The translations under genes and the position numbers were made by a program. From contig BFEA01000335.1 in NCBI GenBank assembly GCA_003427395.1, forward strand, positions 1,149,664-1,179,721: a stretch of DNA of 30,058 bases, written 5' to 3'. The DNA comes from Chara braunii (lineage: Eukaryota; Streptophyta; Charophyceae; Charales; Characeae). This document shows positions 1 to 10,469 of the stretch, piece by piece (positions within the stretch are counted from its first letter, which is position 1; each line of letters opens with the position of its first letter). Below the pieces are notes generated by a model. The model saw only the letters and a program-made list of their open reading frames with translations, did no database searches and was not told the DNA's origin.

Positions 1-104
1 TGAGAGAGAGAGAGAGCGGACTGAGTGAGAGGGAGAGACAGCAGACTGAGAGAGAGAGAGAGAGCGGACTGAGTGAGAGGGAGAGACAGCAGACTGAGGA
101 ACTG
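1..104. repeat. 48-bp GA-rich tandem duplication
   Basis: Two nearly identical 48-bp units sit side by side. Each is a short (GA)n run followed by a unique core; the marker cggactgagtgag recurs at 17 and 65. The window therefore opens inside a purine-rich simple repeat. Confidence 0.85.
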
Positions 105-312
105 CTGCTGGCAGGAGTTATTGATTGCCCTGCTGGCCATATTATGATCTGATAACGCTGGATTAAAGCGCTTCTGTGGGCAGGGGAAACAGGAGATAAT
201 AACCCCCAACACCCTATCTGCCGCTGAGGACCTCGGAAGCGGGCACGCCGAGTGACAGGCGGCGTTGCCCCTGGCTTCAGCGAGCGGTAGGAGCCCCTCC
301 CCGGGTTTCCTC
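105..312. other. Unassigned sequence upstream of the 5' LTR homology
   Basis: No convincing gene is present. This stretch lies where the upstream part of the 5' LTR should be, but by eye it matches nothing in the 3' LTR (12195-15516). It may be a divergent LTR segment, flanking DNA joined by recombination, or an assembly join. Confidence 0.4.
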
Positions 313-1080
313 ACACCGGGACCCTCAGGAAGGTTGGGAGTTTGAGTCAAGCGGGGAATTTCAAGCACGAGCCGTGATCTTAACTCGGGACCCTGAGCCA
401 ATTTGAGACTACGTACGGATCAGACTACGTGCGGGGTTGTAACTTCGGTCGGGGAGCCGGGACATATGGGACCAAGTCTGAGAACCAAGCCACGTCTTTC
501 ATTGACTAGGGACTGGCCGATTAAGCAAGGGACGCGACGACGACACAACGAGCGGGGGATACGCGAGCCTGCAAGCCGTATACTCTGAGCTCCTTTAGAG
601 AGGAGAACAGGCGACAAGGCAGACATATGGTGAAGCTGGATCTCGAACTGTGGCCCCAGTGGGCCCGAGAATCTAGCTTTGACAAAGAGAGCCCGAGCAG
701 AGTCCCTTGGGATCAGCGAGCGCATTACCGGCGACACCCCATTGGACGGAGGATCCACCTTAGATTGATAGTAAGGTCAATCGGGACTCAGACAAATTTT
801 TCTAACTTGGACTCCGGGTCATCCTCTGGAGCTGGGAATAGCGCAAGGAACCCAATTATTTTGGACTAAACGAAACCATTATTTTTGTTTCTTCCAGGCA
901 GTGGAGTATGAGGGACTTGTCGTCGCGTTTATTGTTGGATCCAACCCTTGTTATGTGGATGAGGACTAACCTTTATCTTGCAGGTCACAGGATCCACAAC
1001 CGACCCTCCCGTGGGTGACAGACACAGCGCGAGGTACAGGGTTCGATTGGTGTGCCGACAGAGCTCTTCTACCATTGACA
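313..1080 (+). repeat. 5' LTR, promoter-distal (U5-side) portion
   Basis: Direct repeat of ~14757-15516, co-linear through its whole length, ending at ttgaca just before the primer site as expected for a TG...CA LTR. It shares with the 3' copy an 80-codon frame (627-869) and two acceptor-like splice signals (AG at 896-897 and 982-983). Homology starts near accctcaggaagg at ~320. The TATA box and 51-bp array of the 3' LTR have no counterpart here, so this copy is either truncated or recombined. Confidence 0.85.
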
Positions 1081-1081
1081 G

Positions 1082-1101
1082 TGGCGCCGTTGTCGGGGAA
1101 G
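1082..1101 (+). other. Primer-binding site, tRNA-Asp type
   Basis: tggcgccgttgtcggggaag begins two bases after the LTR end. It is complementary, with one mismatch in the first 17 bases, to the 3' end of plant-type tRNA-Asp including CCA (as remembered), the primer of many plant gypsy elements. Its position directly after the LTR supports the LTR boundary. Confidence 0.8.
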
Positions 1102-2186
1102 ACTGCCTCTCGGGACTTCGGTCCACCTGTAACCGCTGAGGCGAGGAGGTTTTAGGAGCTGAAGTTATTATTTGACACTTACGTCAGACATTTCTTGGTG
1201 TGTGCAGGTGCGGCGCGAGCGCATGTGAGTGGGCGACAGACGACCGACCTGTGATCGACGTTCCCGGTTGAGACTTGGATTTCAGCATTTTCGTGATTTC
1301 GTCGATTCTTGCATTATCATGATTTCATACTTTTTCTTTTTGCATTTTCCTTGTAATCGAGGGAGACTGTTCTGATCTTTCCTACCCTTTGGTCAGTCCA
1401 CCCTGATCTGATTCTAAGAGAGAAAATTGCGAGCAGGGGACGAGCTGAAGGGATTGAAGGGGAGGGGAGAAGCGTCCCGGATCTGCAAGGAGCTGGGTGG
1501 GACTAGATAGGCAAGTTGATTATGATGGATAGCTGGGGGGTTTGAACCACAACACATGTCGAGGTGAGACCATGCCTGAGGTGGGACGAGTAGAGGCATG
1601 GATAGGAGTGAGGCTTCACGAGTGAGACACCGCCCCCTTGTTCGAGTGTGACTCCGGTCCACCCTAGGGCACACGAGTTGGCCAGCCCGTGCCCAGGTCG
1701 CGGCGAGGGAGGTAGGCCAACGATGATGGCACGTTGATTTGTCCTCCTTCTTGACATGATGGTAGGGAGAGATACGCCAAAGGGGGGTTCTTTCCTAGGC
1801 CTGTTGTCGTCTTGAAGAGATATAGGAGTGATCGATGGAGGCATGTCGTGAGGGTCTGTGAACTCGTCAGTCCGAGAGTGGGCACTAGGAAGGAGATATT
1901 GAGAGCGACCGTTGTGTCTTGATTAGGAATGATGTTTATCGAGTCGAAGACCCAAGTGCATCTCAAAAGAGAGAGTGGTCAGCTTGACGTCGTCTGTCTA
2001 CCTCTAGAAGGGTGAAGCAAGTACAAACCTACTAGAGAACAAGGGTTGATAGTGAGGGAAGGGATTTTCCTATGGGCAAGGATGGTGTGTCAACCTAGGC
2101 CATGTGTTAGGAGAGACAGAGAGAGTGAACCACTTGAGGCTGAAGTAAACATCAGGTTCTATCTGTCAGAGGAGGAGTGAAGGTTT
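1102..2186 (+). other. Long untranslated leader of the retrotransposon
   Basis: About 1.1 kb between the primer site and the first plus-strand frame. The open frames here lie mostly on the minus strand, lack recognisable motifs, and look like chance frames in G-rich DNA. A packaging signal would be expected in this interval for the family, but I cannot point to one. Confidence 0.5.
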
Positions 2187-3572
2187 TTGATCATAGATAC
2201 CGCGAGACATTGTCATGCCCTTTTATGCCTTACATCCCTTGGACGCTGGTACGGATCGCGACTGTTCAGCGAGTTCTTGGACGGGTCAGATGCCATAGCG
2301 CATTATAGGGTCCGGTACGCTTACGATTGGGAACTCCCTAGGTCCTCGTCAGTGAGAGCTAGCGTAGTACCAAGGTTCCTTACTGGGTTCATGTTTGTGA
2401 ACGGCAAAGCACACCAAAGCCTGGTGGCTGTGATTCGGAAGGCTATTCAGTTTAGACCGTCTATAACCGAACTTGCTTGGCTTGTCACATATTGCTTGTA
2501 TTGGGGGGTGCCCTCGCGCAGGAAGCTTCGAAGAGTTGTTTTTCAAATTAGGAAGGAGCTGCGCCGAGCAACCACTGAAGGAGAGGTAGATAGAGCCATG
2601 ATATTGGACGAAGAGCCGATGGTCGACTAAATGCCTCACTACGGTGGAGAGTATCCGGTCGAGTTACGTCAGTTCAGGTACAGAGAGCCCAAATTTATTG
2701 ACAAAGACTGGATATAATTTACCTTACCTGGGAGGGCGGTCCGGACACCTAACAGGGCAAAGGTAGACATGGTTTGGAGGTCGATCCTGTTGAGGCCAGG
2801 GGCTTGGTTGCTGGTCATACCGTCTGTAGGATTTAACCGAGACAGAAGAGGAAGAGTAATACCAGATTCACTTGAATTAGAGGGGAAAGGCTTTCTGTAT
2901 TACCAAACCTCTGTGCTAGCGGACATATTTCTCAGAGCTGTAGAGCCAATTCATAGGGACCCTGACCTGGGAATAATACCAAGTTTCGACCTTTATACCT
3001 GGTAGGACGAAGTGACGGTTCGAAACTTGTTGAAGGAAGAGGTTGGTAAATACCGGGAGGAGGAACTGCGTTGGGATAAAGATTTTAAATCGATAGTGGT
3101 CTCTCTCCGTCTTGCCAGCGAGGGTTTTTTGCCACACCCTGAAGAAGCGTTGAGACTCCCTATCCCGTTGTTCGTTTTAGAGGGATTCCTCGGGGGATTA
3201 GATTGTCTAATTCAGATCCATTGGGCATTCTTGGAGATTCAGAACCTCCTGAGGAGTAGTGACGAGCACCACGCGTACTACGCGTTGTGGAAGGAGGGGC
3301 CTAGATTCGACGATGCGGCGCTAGAATTAGTGGAGCTGATTAGAGCAGCTTTGCCAAGAGATCCGAGGGAAGCCCCCAGAAAAGACCAGCCGACTAAGTT
3401 TTGGGTCAACTTTGATAAGGCCATTAAAGAGCCGCCGCTATACGTCATGGGGTTAACGGAGTTGTTCGGGAGTCGGAAAGTTGATGGCATCGATAAAATA
3501 ATGCCCCTCTTACATCTGTTCGAGTTGCATTCCTATTACCGCGCTTTAAAGCCAGAGGAGGAGGAGGATTAG
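2187..3572 (+). pseudogene. ORF-A, unknown protein of about 460 codons with three in-frame stops
   Basis: One frame runs from ATG 2187 to TAG 3570-3572 with no frameshift, interrupted by TAA 2628-2630, TAA 2715-2717 and TAG 3003-3005. Each stop is one C-to-T or G-to-A change from Gln or Trp. The middle part is rich in aromatic and aliphatic residues, and the last third is mixed-charge and probably helical. It ends in an acidic run of five residues (EEEED). I see no signal peptide, clear membrane helix, zinc site or enzyme motif, and I do not recognise the family. It is the first of seven frames lying between the leader and gag of the retrotransposon. The start is uncertain: an ATG at 2631 directly follows the first stop, so two adjacent genes are also possible. 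Confidence 0.5.
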
Positions 3573-3631
3573 AGGGGTTGAGATTGAAAGGTAACCCAAC
3601 GTTGGGACCAGGATGAACTTGAAGCTTAGGA

Positions 3632-4096
3632 ATGACCGATCTTCTGTCGGATAGGCTCGTTTGGGAGGAAGGAGTGAATTGGGGGTTACCATCGTCCAGC
3701 GATCGAGCCATAGAAGCCCTACTGAAGTACTGGACTTCCTTAACTTTGAGAGAACCCTTTCCCTAAGTAATTGAGCACTATACCGCAATAGTGAATGTGG
3801 AGTTAAGGGAAAAGGTTTACATATTGGTGACTGGGTTTGTTGAAACCGATGAGTACGATGTAGGCTTCTATAATAGGAAGGGAAGGAGGTTGTCAGGGGT
3901 GTTGTGGGGGTGTCGGAATTGGGCAGAGACGATAGCATATGCCTATAAGAGAAAGCTGGAAAAAAAAGGGAAGAAGGTTACCCTGGGATTAAAGGCAAGA
4001 GAATACAACATTGTCCCTAGCCCGCCTATTCCGGACAGTTACCTAGATGAGAGCAACTGGGAGCCCATGATAAATATGATGGTCAAGGTGAGATGA
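3632..4096 (+). pseudogene. ORF-B, unknown 154-codon protein with one in-frame stop
   Basis: The frame opens at ATG 3632, 59 nt after ORF-A, and ends at TGA 4094-4096. A single TAA at 3764-3766 breaks it, which could derive from CAA. The part after the stop has alternating hydrophobic residues (KVYILVTGF near codon 63), then a basic Lys-rich segment (KRKLEKKGKKV), then a Pro-rich stretch before the C-terminus. This looks like a small folded protein with a basic surface, but no family is recognised. The next frame begins 14 nt downstream. Confidence 0.45.
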
Positions 4097-4110
4097 TGAG
4101 AAAGTAAAAA

Positions 4111-4608
4111 ATGAGTGGGGAGAGATCGATCTCGAAGGAGGAATTGGAGGAAAGGAGGGAGAGGTTTCTTGCGGGATATAGACCACCGAGAGAAAAGCTT
4201 GAGGCCGTCTGTGCATCACTAAGTTCATTAGGGAGGAAATAACCGATTCCGTACGAAGTTGAGGCATACGAGTCGGTCGATAGCGGCTAGGAGCCGATAC
4301 GCCTTTATGTGATGACCGTGCGATTTCTCGGAACAAGGGTATGCGACGTGCGTATTTACTTACCAATAGAAAGGGAGATCAGCCTCGTTTATGACCTATG
4401 TTGGAAAAGGGCAAAAGAAGTGGAAGATGAAAGGGATAAATTACTCTCAATAGGTAAGGATGCCGTCTGGAGTACAAGGATAATGACCTTTGAGCGACTG
4501 CCGAAACCTCCAGTTCCTTATGAAGCATTGAGGGATGGGAAACAAAAAGTAGTGATCGAGTTCGTTTTGCGCCACAGGGCCGCCAATGGCCAAAGGAGGA
4601 GACTGTAG
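4111..4608 (+). pseudogene. ORF-C, unknown 165-codon protein with two in-frame stops
   Basis: ATG 4111 follows an A-rich stretch just after the ORF-B stop. The frame holds to TAG 4606-4608, broken by TAA 4240-4242 and TAG 4288-4290. The N-terminus is strongly charged (SKEELEERRERF). The middle has beta-like hydrophobic stretches, followed by an acidic helix (KRAKEVEDERDKLL) and a basic end (RANGQRRRL-like). No known domain is recognised. Its last 23 bases overlap the start of ORF-D in another frame, a compact arrangement more typical of viruses than of host genes. Confidence 0.45.
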
Positions 4609-4915
4609 ACCAGAAGGCGGAAACATAATTCGGGAAGGACTGAGGCGAGATCTTGACAAGAGAATGTCCGATGATCTGTACAGGCTCCTGAGGACATGGA
4701 CCTGGGAAGATCTGTGTACGTTAGGATCTTCGATTTGTAGGAGGATAAGGTGCTCAAGAACCAGGAGGATTGAAATAAAGAGAGGAGTTGCCTGTCTGAA
4801 TGAGCAAGAAGGTGAACTGTATCTCGACACAGGCCTGTTTGAGATAGAGGGTGAACATGATATTAGAGACGACAGAGGAAGGTTGTTAGGTATCTTGAGG
4901 GTGGTAAAGAATTAA
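4586..4915 (+). CDS. ORF-D, intact 109-residue unknown protein
   Basis: This is the only frame of the upstream module with no internal stop, from ATG 4586 to TAA 4913-4915. The start overlaps the end of ORF-C by 23 nt. The protein is highly charged: Arg-rich in the first two thirds (RDLDKRMSDDLYRLL, then RRIRCSRTRRIEIKR) and acidic in the last third (LFEIEGEHDIRDDRG). It contains three scattered cysteines but no zinc-knuckle spacing. No family is recognised. Since all neighbours are broken, its openness could be chance given the short length; transcription is unproven. Confidence 0.4.
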   Translation: MAKGGDCRPEGGNIIREGLRRDLDKRMSDDLYRLLRTWTWEDLCTLGSSICRRIRCSRTRRIEIKRGVACLNEQEGELYLDTGLFEIEGEHDIRDDRGRLLGILRVVKN

Positions 4916-4988
4916 ATTGTGAAAGAACAGAGGGTCCGATGAGCGGGGTTCTTCCTTTCCGAACCTGGCTCTCACGAGACGGAGAAGG

Positions 4989-5279
4989 ATGTAGGGGGTG
5001 GTGAGCGAAGAAGAGGAAGTGAATAGGGTGTCTTTTGCGGGAAGGATAACGTCGATTATTCGAATCAGGTCAACGGGATCCCTGGATGAACGAAGTTGTT
5101 GGAAGCTAGCCGAAGAAGCAATTGAGCGGGTCGACCTAGACTGCTTGCCTTAGTAGTAACAGAAAGACGGATAACTTATGACGTGATGGTGTGGTCACAA
5201 GGATGACTGAAACACGAAGTGGAGAAAGACGGGACCGTCCAAAAAGCACGATCCCTCGTGTAAGAGGGAGTGGTGTGAA
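4989..5279 (+). pseudogene. ORF-E, unknown small protein with stops and a probable frameshift
   Basis: The candidate start ATG 4989 sits in ggagaaggatg, the same 11 bases that precede gag. TAG follows immediately at 4992-4994; an alternative GTG lies at 5001. The frame then reads an acidic start (SEEEEVNR) and a hydrophobic/basic strand (GRITSIIRIRS) to TAG 5151-5153. A plausible continuation (ITYDVMVW) lies in the next frame from about 5147 to a TGA near 5279, with two further stops. I infer a small gene with one frameshift; the boundaries are soft. Confidence 0.3.
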
Positions 5280-5304
5280 AATTAACTCGCTCGCGGAGCG
5301 GTGT

Positions 5305-5526
5305 ATGGATCCAATGAGCCATAAAGTGGAGGAGTTATTGAGAATGTATCAGGAGTGGTGAAACTCAACCGACAAACCTGAACTAGTTGCGCTTGAAAGA
5401 AAGGTTGGGACACTTGCAGTTACTTATATGGAAGAGAAGGAGAGGATAGTAAGCTGGGGGAACGATTTTCTGGCTAGACGAGTGGGAGAGATTCGTGGTG
5501 AAATAGCCGAGAAGAAAAATGGCTAG
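5305..5526 (+). pseudogene. ORF-F, 73-codon probable coiled-coil protein with one stop
   Basis: ATG 5305 to TAG 5524-5526, interrupted once by TGA 5359-5361, which could derive from TGG. The sequence is almost entirely helix-forming, with heptad-like spacing of Leu, Val and Ile (VEELLRMYQEW, then ELVALERKVGTL and ARRVGEIRGEIAEK), so a short coiled coil is likely. Its stop overlaps the ORF-G start in the string atggctag. Function unknown. Confidence 0.4.
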
Positions 5527-6028
5527 CGACGAGTTAGGAGGGAGAAAGTACCGATTGAGCGCGCGAGCTAAGATAAAAGGATCATTGGTACGAGTTAGGG
5601 TAGAGGCAGTACATGAGGAACGGTTGGATCAAAACGACGAAGCGGAGTGCTTTAAGAAAGCAGCAATATAGGCCAGGAAGTGCGCAATCAGGAAAGCGGT
5701 AGACGAACTTCTTTTAGCGAGACTTGAGATTCAAATTACGCCATTCGAGGGAGAGGCGGTCTTCCAAACGTGGAGGGAGACCATAGCCGCGTCCAAAGAG
5801 AAGTTAATAGAAGACGCGAAGAAGTTGGGGGAGTTTTCTAAGGTGGTGGTCGATGGAGTCTCCCTGAGAACTCTAGAAGCTAACTCTCGCTATTCTCAAG
5901 CAGCCCTGACTACCACCGTGGTTATTAGAGCTGAAGGGAAGGACGACGACTTTGAAGCATTTCAGGAGGTTCTGGAAGGCTCGATAGAGAGAAGTTCAGC
6001 AGCCTTAAGTAGACTATTAGAGGAATAA
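5519..6028 (+). pseudogene. ORF-G, unknown 169-codon helical protein with one stop
   Basis: ATG 5519 lies 8 nt inside the end of ORF-F; the frame closes at TAA 6026-6028. A single TAG at 5669-5671, one transition from CAG, interrupts it. The protein is largely helical and amphipathic, with a central segment of mixed strands (ALTTTVVIRAEGKDDD) and a final helix (SSAALSRLLEE). The gag start follows 9 nt later in the same frame, so ORF-G could also have been an N-terminal extension of gag separated by one stop. I do not recognise it. Confidence 0.4.
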
Positions 6029-6037
6029 GGGAGAAGG

Positions 6038-7804
6038 ATGGACGCTGAGGGAGCTTATTTGACTTCGCTAGGAGCCGACGTAAAAACGCAAGAATAAAAA
6101 ACAAATAGTCCTGAAAGGAAAATGAGTGCGAAAAACATAAGCGACGCAGGAAAACTTAAAAAGGCGCTAAGAGAATTGGAAGCTTGGGCGAAGGGATTAG
6201 AAGACCGGCCTACAAAAGGGGAGAGTTGGAGGAAGGACGTTCTCACTAGGCCTAGAGCGACAAGGTTCGCTGATCCAGGAGTCAGGGACTCGTGGCGAGA
6301 AGTTCCTGGGGAGCCTTACAGGAGAAGCCCTTACACTATGGCATACGCCTCCGGGTCTTATGTGCCCCCCTTTTTCGGACCTGTGTATCAACCACCAACG
6401 TTGACCGGGATTCAAACTATCTTCACGGGAAAGAACGTTTCTGAATTCCTAGCTGATTGAGAGGTTATTGGGATAAGGGGCGAATGGACCGACCAAGAGA
6501 TGATCGTGAATTTCCTCCATCATACAGCATCGAAAATAGACAGAGAGCTAAGAAGCGTCATTCCAGACTATGGTAGGTGGTTGACATTCAGGGAAAGGGT
6601 TACCAGGATCTTCGCTTGTGACAAGATCTCTCTTATTCGGTAGAAGACCTGAAGGAGCTGAAAAAAGAAGAAGAGGAGAGTCTGGTGACTTTTGCGAGGA
6701 GATACGAAAATGCCTCAAACCCACTGGTGGAAGGGGGATTTATGGGAGAACTAGAAAGGTGCAGGATATTCCTAGGATCCTTACCACGGGAGAAACGAGA
6801 GACAATTGTGCGGGACCTTCCCTCTAAGGGTGTGACGTTTGCTCAGGTCAGAGCCTTGACCCACGACACGGAGGGGCAAAGTGCAAGACTCATATCTTGA
6901 AAGTTCTTGATAACCTAGGAAAAAAATTGGCAACGGGAAGAGGTGGTGGAGGGCTTCAATCTGAAGATAGGAGGCATAAAGTCGAAGGTAGAGATACCAA
7001 TACAAATTCGCCGAGAAAAGGGGAATCCACAAGGGGCGATGGCGAGGGGAGGAAAGGAAGCCGAGGAGATTGGAAGAGGAACGATGGAGAATGGGGGACA
7101 TCCAATGGTCCAACACCAAAGATGGCAGGTGGAAGCCCAGGGATGAGATAAAAGTTAGGAAACCAGAAAGACGTGAGGAGGAAATGACAAAGGAGATAGA
7201 AGTCTTAAAAGCGGGAATGAAAAAACCGCAAAATAATAGCCAGCAAAAGGAGGAACCTCCTGTTCGGGCCACTTCGCGACCGGAGGGCCGAGAGAAAGGA
7301 GATCCCAGTCCGAGTCGGACCTGGAATGATAAGGCGTGTATGTACTGTGGAGAAGAGGACCACAGGAAGAGGGATTGCTAGGCAATGTTAGATGCGCTAA
7401 GGGAAGGTATCATCGAATTAGATGATAGGAAGTATGTGATGTGGGCTGATGAAGGGAAACCTGTTCCCTTCTTACCCTCGATGAAAATCAACGTGGATAT
7501 TCGAAGGAGGAGAATGAATGAAGCGAAGGGTAAACAGGTGCAGGTGCCGACGATGACAAAAGTTTCCCGAATGACTTTTGAAGACGAGTTAGGTGAACCG
7601 CCAGAGAATCCAAGGGTGGGGGTTTCCTCCATTAAGTTTGAGGAAACAACGAGCGATAGCGAGGTTTACATATGCACCCAAGGGGTGGGAAAATCGAGTA
7701 GCAGGAGGAAAGAGGACCCAAATCAACCGATGACGGATGAGCAAGTAGAGTCGCCCAAGTCACCCAGTCCCCTAGGAAGAGAGCGACCAAAACGTTCCAG
7801 CTAA
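6038..7804 (+). pseudogene. gag: gag polyprotein (capsid plus CCHC nucleocapsid), broken
   Basis: Structural protein of the retrotransposon particle. The start ATG 6038 is chosen because it opens the frame 9 nt after ORF-G; ATG 6122 is the next option. The capsid-like region runs ~6390-6900 and includes typical Ty3-gag features (an IFTGKNVSEFL segment, then SLVTFARRYENASNPL and LPREKRETIVRDL). A zinc knuckle of the form CX2CX4HX4C lies at 7337-7378 and is complete. Breaks: TAA 6095-6097, TGA 6458-6460, a frameshift near 6640, TGA 6898-6900, more frame changes between 6900 and 7070, and TAG 7379-7381 right after the knuckle. The linker between capsid and knuckle is Gly/Arg/Lys-rich. Confidence 0.75.
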
Positions 7805-8661
7805 AAAGCTCGTTGGACGAGGTCGACCTGAGGGAGCCTTTGAGAAGGGCAATGGACATGCCCATCCCTATTACCCTTTAGGAATTTATAGCCGGATGTG
7901 GGCCGGCGAGAGATGAATTAATAGAAATGATGAAGAAAGCTAAGGTACCACTGGCAGAGACGACAATTTATGGGGACCCAAAGACGAAGGCAAAAACCTC
8001 TGCCTTGATAGTTGAGAAAGCGAAGGAAGAAGAATCCGTTGGAGGCAAGGGCGGGTACTTTTACGTCCTTGGTAGTGGGAAGTTAAACGCCATCGTAAAT
8101 GGGGTTATGATGGAGGCAATAGTGGATGAAGGCTCCGAGTTTACCGTCTGTGAAGACAAGGTAGCGCGGAAGCTTGGGCTAGTCGCTATGACTATGGTAT
8201 CCACCAACAAGCTGAGGCAGTCGACACTTGGGGTGTGCCATACGGCCAAGGTCATAGTTGCTGGAGTCGAGGCCACCGTGCCAGTCTCTACGGTGGAACA
8301 TTGTTCATCAGAGCTAATCCTTGGGAGGACATGGCTGACGCATGTCAACACCACCACCGAGAATAAGCGGGATGAAAGTCAGACAGTCACCATAGATGGA
8401 CCTGACGAGAGCAGGGTTACACTGAAGACCGTAAATGGATTTGATAAACGACACAAAATTTTCGTGCAGGGTAAAGACCACCTAATAACGCGGAGTTGCC
8501 AAATAGTCCCGGAGGAACTAATCCTAGGGCCCCATAAAATAAAAGAAAAGAGGATTGAGATTGAAGATTTGGAAGGCAAATATATGGTAGATGTGGCTGT
8601 TTATCCAAAGGAAAGCGACGACGAAGAGTTTGGTGGATGCATAAACCTGTCGTTTTTTTAG
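7741..8661 (+). pseudogene. Retrotransposon aspartic protease region
   Basis: Retropepsin-like domain that would cleave Gag-Pol. A flanking segment (LDEVDLREPLRRAM) reads in this frame from about 7741, with TAG 7864-7866, most simply from CAG. The domain follows from ATG 7927. The active-site loop is D-E-G (8125-8133) in place of the usual D-T/S-G, so the catalytic Asp is kept but the next residue is not standard. The flap side and the C-terminal hydrophobic-hydrophobic-Gly motif (SELILGRTWL) are present. The frame ends at TAG 8659-8661, and coding shifts to the pol frame around 8650. Gag reads in a different frame, so one shift occurs near 7700-7760. Confidence 0.7.
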
Positions 8662-9845
8662 GAATTCCCCCACACGGCGGGGGGAAAAGATACAAAACCT
8701 TAGCTCAAAAAGTTAAGCAAACCGCGGTTAGTCGTGACAGGACAGGAGAGATAGGGATCACTGAGGAAGAAATAACTCAGATGATCAGGGAACGAAAAGC
8801 CACAGAGGGGCCGGGAATTACTGACGAGCGTTTAAAAGGGATGGACATAGGAGATGGAAACATAATCGAGGAGAAGAGAGAACTAATAATATAGACACTA
8901 AAAGCATGCGACAAGGCAGTGACCTTCTCTGACGCGGAGAGAGGGCGAATAGACCCATGGTATGCTAAACTGGCAAGGATCTATACGGTTTCGCATGTGC
9001 AGTAAAATGACTCTAGGTGAAAATGTGCTCAGAAGGAAAAGGAGATGATAGTGAACTTTCTGAAGGAAAAAATCAGGACGTTCGTAGCAGAACCGTGTGA
9101 GAGTGCCTACGTGAACAGGTGGTTCTTCATACGAAAGTCAAATGGGAAGCTACGGTGGATACAAGATCTGTTGAGGACGAATAAAGTCACGGTTAGGGAT
9201 GTAGGGTCTATTCCAAATGCGGATCTCCTATCCGAAGGGTCGGCGGGATGCTCGATCTACTCCGTCTGCGATCTCTTTTCGGGATACGATGGGATTTCGT
9301 TTGACTATAGGGACCGACACCTAACTGCGATGCACACGCCATTGGGATTAATCCAGATGATGGTAGTGCCGATGGGATGGACCAACGGCGTAGCAGTCTT
9401 TCAAAGAGCGATGGTGGCAGTGTTGGGGGAGCTTATACCAAATTTAGTGGAAGTTTTCCTGAATGACTTTCCGATCAAAGGGCCATGCGAGAAGGATGAG
9501 ACTGAGGTGAAGCCAGGAGTGAGGAAGTTCGTCGCGATTCAAGCCGAGGATATAAAAAAGGTGTTAGTCAAGCTAGAAGACGCGAATCTCACTGTGAGTG
9601 GGACCAAAAGTAGATGGGCAGTATCTTCCATCAAGATCTTGAGCTATATTTGTGACAAAAATGATAGGCGACCGGACCCAACGAAGTTAGAAAAACTTAT
9701 GAACTAACCTACCCCGCTTCGGCATATTACTGACATACGACAGTTTTTGGGAGTGGTCGAATTCTGGAAGAATTTCATAAAAGGGTACGTTGAAAAGGCA
9801 GAGTCATTGAGAAGACTACTTCGCAAAGGAGTAGAGTGAAAATGG

Positions 9846-10310
9846 TTGAGTGAACAAGAGGATGCGGTAAAGTTATTAAAGGATGAGTTCAAGGAAGGAG
9901 GTAAAGTCTTGGGTGTCCCTTATTTTGTAGTATACAGTGATGCAGGACCTGCATCCGTCGGTGGAGTCTTGGCTCAAAAAGATTCTAGTGGTAAGGAAAG
10001 ACCCATCCGATTCGAGATTAAAACGCTGAACCTCACCGAAAGAAATTATTCACAATTTAAGAAAGAGGTTCTCGGAGTGCTGCATTGCTTGAATGTCTTC
10101 CGACAGTATATTTATGGACGAAGATTCGTGCTGCGGGTTGATCCAACGGCGGTAGTTGCTGTATTACAAAACGACTTTTCTTTGACAGACCCTACGATTA
10201 CTAGGTGGCTCATGCACATAAGGATATTCGATTATGTTGTTAAGCGGATATCCGGGGCAAAGAACTCGGTGGCGGATGGGTTGTTGCGGATTCCGCTGGA
10301 AGAAGGAAAC
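9846..10310 (+). other. RNase H domain of pol
   Basis: Degrades the RNA strand of the RNA-DNA hybrid during reverse transcription. The metal-binding acidic set is visible: Asp in VVYSDAG (9939-9941), Glu in FKKEVLGVL, Asp in LRVDPTAV and Asp in SVADGLLR. This part is uninterrupted because it lies in the longest stop-free stretch of pol (9846-11207). Confidence 0.8.
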
Positions 10311-10469
10311 TTGGGATCGCCTGGAGGGGTAGATAAGTTTCTGCAGGTGGAAATATGTTCGTTGAAGCTGGAGCCTAGTACTCGTGGCGCCTCTCTGTTC
10401 CTAGAAAACCTCTATACCAGTAAGTACTACCAAATAGTAAAATATCTCATAGGGGAGACTGAGGTCAAT

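Noticed and set aside
420-758. 112-codon minus-strand frame in the 5' LTR
   Set aside because: It mirrors the plus-strand LTR sequence, has no motif, and is shortened in the 3' LTR copy.
1414-1966. Overlapping minus-strand frames in the leader
   Set aside because: No family motif, three frames open over the same G-rich DNA, and opposite orientation to the element.
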